This document shows, piece by piece, positions 61,546-64,000 of a DNA stretch of 64,000 bases. A program made the position numbers and the translations under genes. Each line of letters starts with the position of its first letter. The first letter of the stretch is position 1. Source of the stretch: Flavicella marina (lineage in GTDB: Bacteria; Bacteroidota; Bacteroidia; Flavobacteriales; Flavobacteriaceae); assembly GCF_009193215.1 (NCBI RefSeq), contig NZ_VYVA01000001.1, positions 620,001-684,000 of the forward strand. Direction: 5' to 3'. Under the pieces are notes generated by a model. That model saw nothing but the letters and a program-made list of their open reading frames with translations. It was not told the origin of the DNA and did no database searches.

Positions 61546-63831
61546 TTATTTACTTAATGAAAAGTTAGCTTCTAAAGATTTTGCTGAACTCTCGCCTATA
61601 AAAACCGTAAAATCTCCGAACTCTGCTTCCCATTTATTCTGTGCAGTATAAAACTGCAACATTTTAGCATCAATAGTAAACTGAACAACTTTTGATTCTC
61701 CTGGATTTAGAGAAATCATTTCAAATCCTTTCAATTCTTTTACAGGTCTAGTTCTGCTTCCTACCAAATCTCTGATATATAGTTGCACAACTTCTTTCCC
61801 AAAATATTTTCCCGTGTTGGTAACTGTCACAGAAGCTACGATAGAACTATCTTTAGTTAAGGTTTTAGCACTCAATTCTAAATCTTTATAAGAAAACGAG
61901 GTATACGACAATCCATAACCAAACGGATACAAAGGACTGTTTGACACATCTTGATAATGTGAATGAAAGACATCATTTGGATTTTCTTTTAAAGGCCTTC
62001 CAGTATTTTTATAATTATAATAAATAGGTACTTGCCCTACATTTTTCGGAAACGTCATAGGTAATTTTCCTGAGGGATTGTAATCGCCATACAAAACTTG
62101 AGCAATTGCATTTCCACTTTGACTTCCTAACTGCCAAGCTTCAATTATTGAAGGCACATTTTTATCAGCCCAATTAATTGCCAATGGACGTCCATTCATC
62201 AAAACTAAAACAATGTTTTTATTCACTTTATACACAGCTTCTAAAAGTTCTTGTTGTAAGCCTGGAAGTTTTAAATTACTTCTACTTCTAGCTTCACCTG
62301 ATTGAAAGCCATGCTCACCTAAAACCATAATCACTACATCTTTATTCTTAGCCGCACGAACCGCTTCTTTAAATCCAGATTTATCTGAGGTATTCACCTG
62401 AACTTCCTGAGTAAAAGTAGGATTACCCAGTGCCAGTTTTGGACCAGGGGCGAATGTTATATTGTTCTTTTCATATGATTTTAACCCTTCTAATACAGAA
62501 ATAGCTGTTTTGTCTTCAGCTGCAATTCTCCAACTACCCAATGGACTTGTCTTATCATTCGCCAAATCACCAATTACAGCTATATTCAATCCTTCTTTCT
62601 TTAGTGGTAATAACTGATTTTCATTTTTTAATAACACTATAGATTTCTTAGCTATATCTAAAGACGCTTTGTGTAATTCTTCACTACCTGTTACTTCTCG
62701 CTCTCTATTTACATCACAATATTTATAAGGATTATCAAACAACCCTAATTCGAATTTTACTTTAAGTATTCTTCTTGCAGCGTCATTTACATAAGATTCT
62801 TTTACTTTTCCTTCTTCTACCAATTCTTTCATATAGGTAACAAATGTATATGACTCCATATCCATATCAGAACCAGCGTTTACAGCCAACTCTGCAGCAT
62901 GCTTGTCATCTTTCGCATATCCATGTGCTACCATTTCTCCAGCAGAATCCCAATCAGAAACAATAAAACCATCAAACCCCCATGCCCCTTTCAAAACCTC
63001 TCGTTGTAAAAATGCATTCCCGGTTGCAGGGATGCCATTCAACTCATTGAAAGAATTCATATAAGTTCTTACTCCTGCTTTTGTTGCCGCGATAAAAGGC
63101 GGAAAAATAATATTATACAAAGTACTCATCCCTACATCCACAGTATTATAATCTCTTCCTGCTTCAGCAAAACCATACCCAGCAAAATGTTTCGCACAAG
63201 CCACAATCGTAATAGCATCCGACAAGTCCTCTCCTTGAAAACCTTGAACTCTTGCTTTAGCAATCAAACTTCCCAAATAAGGATCTTCACCTGCTCCTTC
63301 CATTACTCTACCCCATCTCGCATCTCTTGATATATCAACCATTGGTGCAAATGTCCAATTGATACCAGCTGCTGAAGCTTCCAAAGCCGCATTTTTTGCA
63401 GAGTTTTTAATAGCATCTAAATCCCAACTCGCTGCTTCTGCTAACGGAATTGGAGTCAAAGTCTTGTATCCATGAATCACATCAAAACCTATAATCAAAG
63501 GGATTCCTAATCGTGTTTTTTCAACGGCAATTTTCTGTACTGCCTTCACGTTTTCGACACCTCGTACATTTAACATTGAACCCACCAAACCAGCTTCTAG
63601 ATGTTTGTACTTTAGTTGAGCAGCTCCCTTTTTTGGACTAGGACCTGTTACATTCCAAAAACCATTGTACTGATTCATCTGACCAATTTTTTCTTCGAGG
63701 GTCATCAAACGCAACACAGAGTCAACTTTAAAGTTTAATGAATCTGAAATTGGGTCTGGTACTGGATCTGTTTGACAACCGACAATTAACAGCATAAAAA
63801 ACACAATCACTAAGCGACATAGATTCATCAT
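61546..63831 (-). CDS. bglX: Glycoside hydrolase family 3 beta-glucosidase, lipoprotein
   Basis: Exo-acting beta-glycosidase of 761 residues from the double ATG at 63831. Lipobox LLIVGC puts a lipid on Cys19, so it is membrane-anchored. The GH3 N-terminal domain covers about 35-360, with KHFAGYGFAEAGRDYN and the nucleophile Asp293 in FIVSDWDSAGEM. The C-terminal sandwich domain covers about 400-640 (VVIMVLGEHGFQSGEARSRSNLKLPG). A fibronectin III-like domain ends the protein (about 670-760). It resembles BglX, which cleaves glucose from beta-linked oligosaccharides; laminarin-type glucans are a reasonable guess in marine relatives. The frame from 63897 would put extra residues before the signal. 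Confidence 0.94.
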   Translation of the reverse strand: MMNLCRLVIVFFMLLIVGCQTDPVPDPISDSLNFKVDSVLRLMTLEEKIGQMNQYNGFWNVTGPSPKKGAAQLKYKHLEAGLVGSMLNVRGVENVKAVQKIAVEKTRLGIPLIIGFDVIHGYKTLTPIPLAEAASWDLDAIKNSAKNAALEASAAGINWTFAPMVDISRDARWGRVMEGAGEDPYLGSLIAKARVQGFQGEDLSDAITIVACAKHFAGYGFAEAGRDYNTVDVGMSTLYNIIFPPFIAATKAGVRTYMNSFNELNGIPATGNAFLQREVLKGAWGFDGFIVSDWDSAGEMVAHGYAKDDKHAAELAVNAGSDMDMESYTFVTYMKELVEEGKVKESYVNDAARRILKVKFELGLFDNPYKYCDVNREREVTGSEELHKASLDIAKKSIVLLKNENQLLPLKKEGLNIAVIGDLANDKTSPLGSWRIAAEDKTAISVLEGLKSYEKNNITFAPGPKLALGNPTFTQEVQVNTSDKSGFKEAVRAAKNKDVVIMVLGEHGFQSGEARSRSNLKLPGLQQELLEAVYKVNKNIVLVLMNGRPLAINWADKNVPSIIEAWQLGSQSGNAIAQVLYGDYNPSGKLPMTFPKNVGQVPIYYNYKNTGRPLKENPNDVFHSHYQDVSNSPLYPFGYGLSYTSFSYKDLELSAKTLTKDSSIVASVTVTNTGKYFGKEVVQLYIRDLVGSRTRPVKELKGFEMISLNPGESKVVQFTIDAKMLQFYTAQNKWEAEFGDFTVFIGESSAKSLEANFSLSK

Positions 63832-63913
63832 AACTCTATAGATTTTGAGATGTATTAAATTTAAGATAATTTTTACCTCAATCAAATTAATTATCAAAAA
63901 GGGGAAAAATTTA

Positions 63914-64000
63914 CTACGAAATCAACAAGTTACAACCTCTAATATCTGAGTTGTCAAATCGACCTAAAATTTCAAATGAATTGTTCGAATGAACTTTACC
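63914..64000 (-). CDS. Possible C-terminal end of a gene running off the window
   Basis: On the minus strand the frame is open from the window edge for 28 codons to a TAG at 63914-63916 (ends ILGRFDNSDIRGCNLLIS). The other two minus frames have stops in this stretch. It would lie 82 bases upstream of bglX in the same direction. Too short to identify; an open stretch this long also occurs by chance in AT-rich DNA. Confidence 0.35.
   Translation of the reverse strand, partial: GKVHSNNSFEILGRFDNSDIRGCNLLIS

Noticed and set aside
1-64000. CRISPR arrays, tRNA or rRNA genes, prophage or integrative elements
   Set aside because: No spaced direct repeats, no tRNA-like T-loop sequence in the short intergenic gaps, and no integrase, transposase or phage structural genes were found.

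Overview
This window looks like core chromosome of a Bacteroidota member, most likely a marine-type Flavobacteriaceae. The evidence is: AT-rich DNA; promoter-like boxes of the TAnnTTTG type that this phylum uses; type IX secretion (T9SS) cargo with type A and type B sorting domains; a PorP/SprF partner; and many lineage-typical families (DUF3078, DUF4254, DUF4270, DUF4271, DUF4296, DUF6263, DUF6341, DUF6427). I see no rRNA, tRNA, CRISPR array, transposase, prophage or plasmid gene. Family and DUF names come from reading the proteins, not from a search.

Layout. 1-3 kb: end of bioD, bioA, and a BASS-type carrier. 3-10.8 kb: a T9SS cargo protein behind a MITE-like palindrome, recA, a retropepsin-RimK fusion with an ABC ATPase, an amino acid permease, trmB, and a divergent DUF6341/DUF6427 pair. 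10.9-21 kb: DUF6263, glyS, a coiled-coil membrane protein, comF, an Ig-like lipoprotein, DinB, an ArsC/Spx-like protein, DUF4254, an acidic/lysine-rich protein, tdk and alr. 21-30 kb: divergent outer-membrane barrels, a KdgK-type sugar kinase behind a perfect 20-bp palindrome, rsmI, aspS, a ClC transporter and tadA. 30.5-43 kb: dxs, DUF3078, PorP/SprF with a 1146-residue type B T9SS cargo protein, then dgt, nrdA and nrdB. 43-53 kb: DUF3109, marC, a glmS/DUF4270/half-size GT5 operon, divergent panC-panD-YbhN-radA, and hemD. 53.9-59 kb: a DPM1-like glycosyltransferase, pyrC, DUF4296, an epimerase and tyrS. 59-64 kb: YHS protein, two T9SS cargo genes that share their ends but not their middles, a GH3 beta-glucosidase lipoprotein, and possibly the tail of another gene.

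Themes. dNTP supply and removal are neighbours (nrdB, nrdA, dgt), and DnaA-box-like sites lie in the long gap upstream of nrdB. Vitamin and cofactor genes (biotin, pantothenate, haem, isoprenoid) and four tRNA or tRNA-modification functions (glyS, aspS, tyrS, trmB; also tadA) make up much of the rest. The right end (GH3 plus T9SS cargo) may be the edge of a glycan-use locus, but no SusC/SusD pair is visible.

The most unusual observations are regulatory or evolutionary rather than a new multigene system: face-to-face promoters of DUF6341/DUF6427, apparently leaderless starts, a start codon inside a hairpin shared with the tdk leader, cassette-like T9SS gene ends, and several enzymes with altered key residues (PyrC, thymidine kinase, ClC, DXS, half-size GT5). 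I found no convincing new defence or mobile system.
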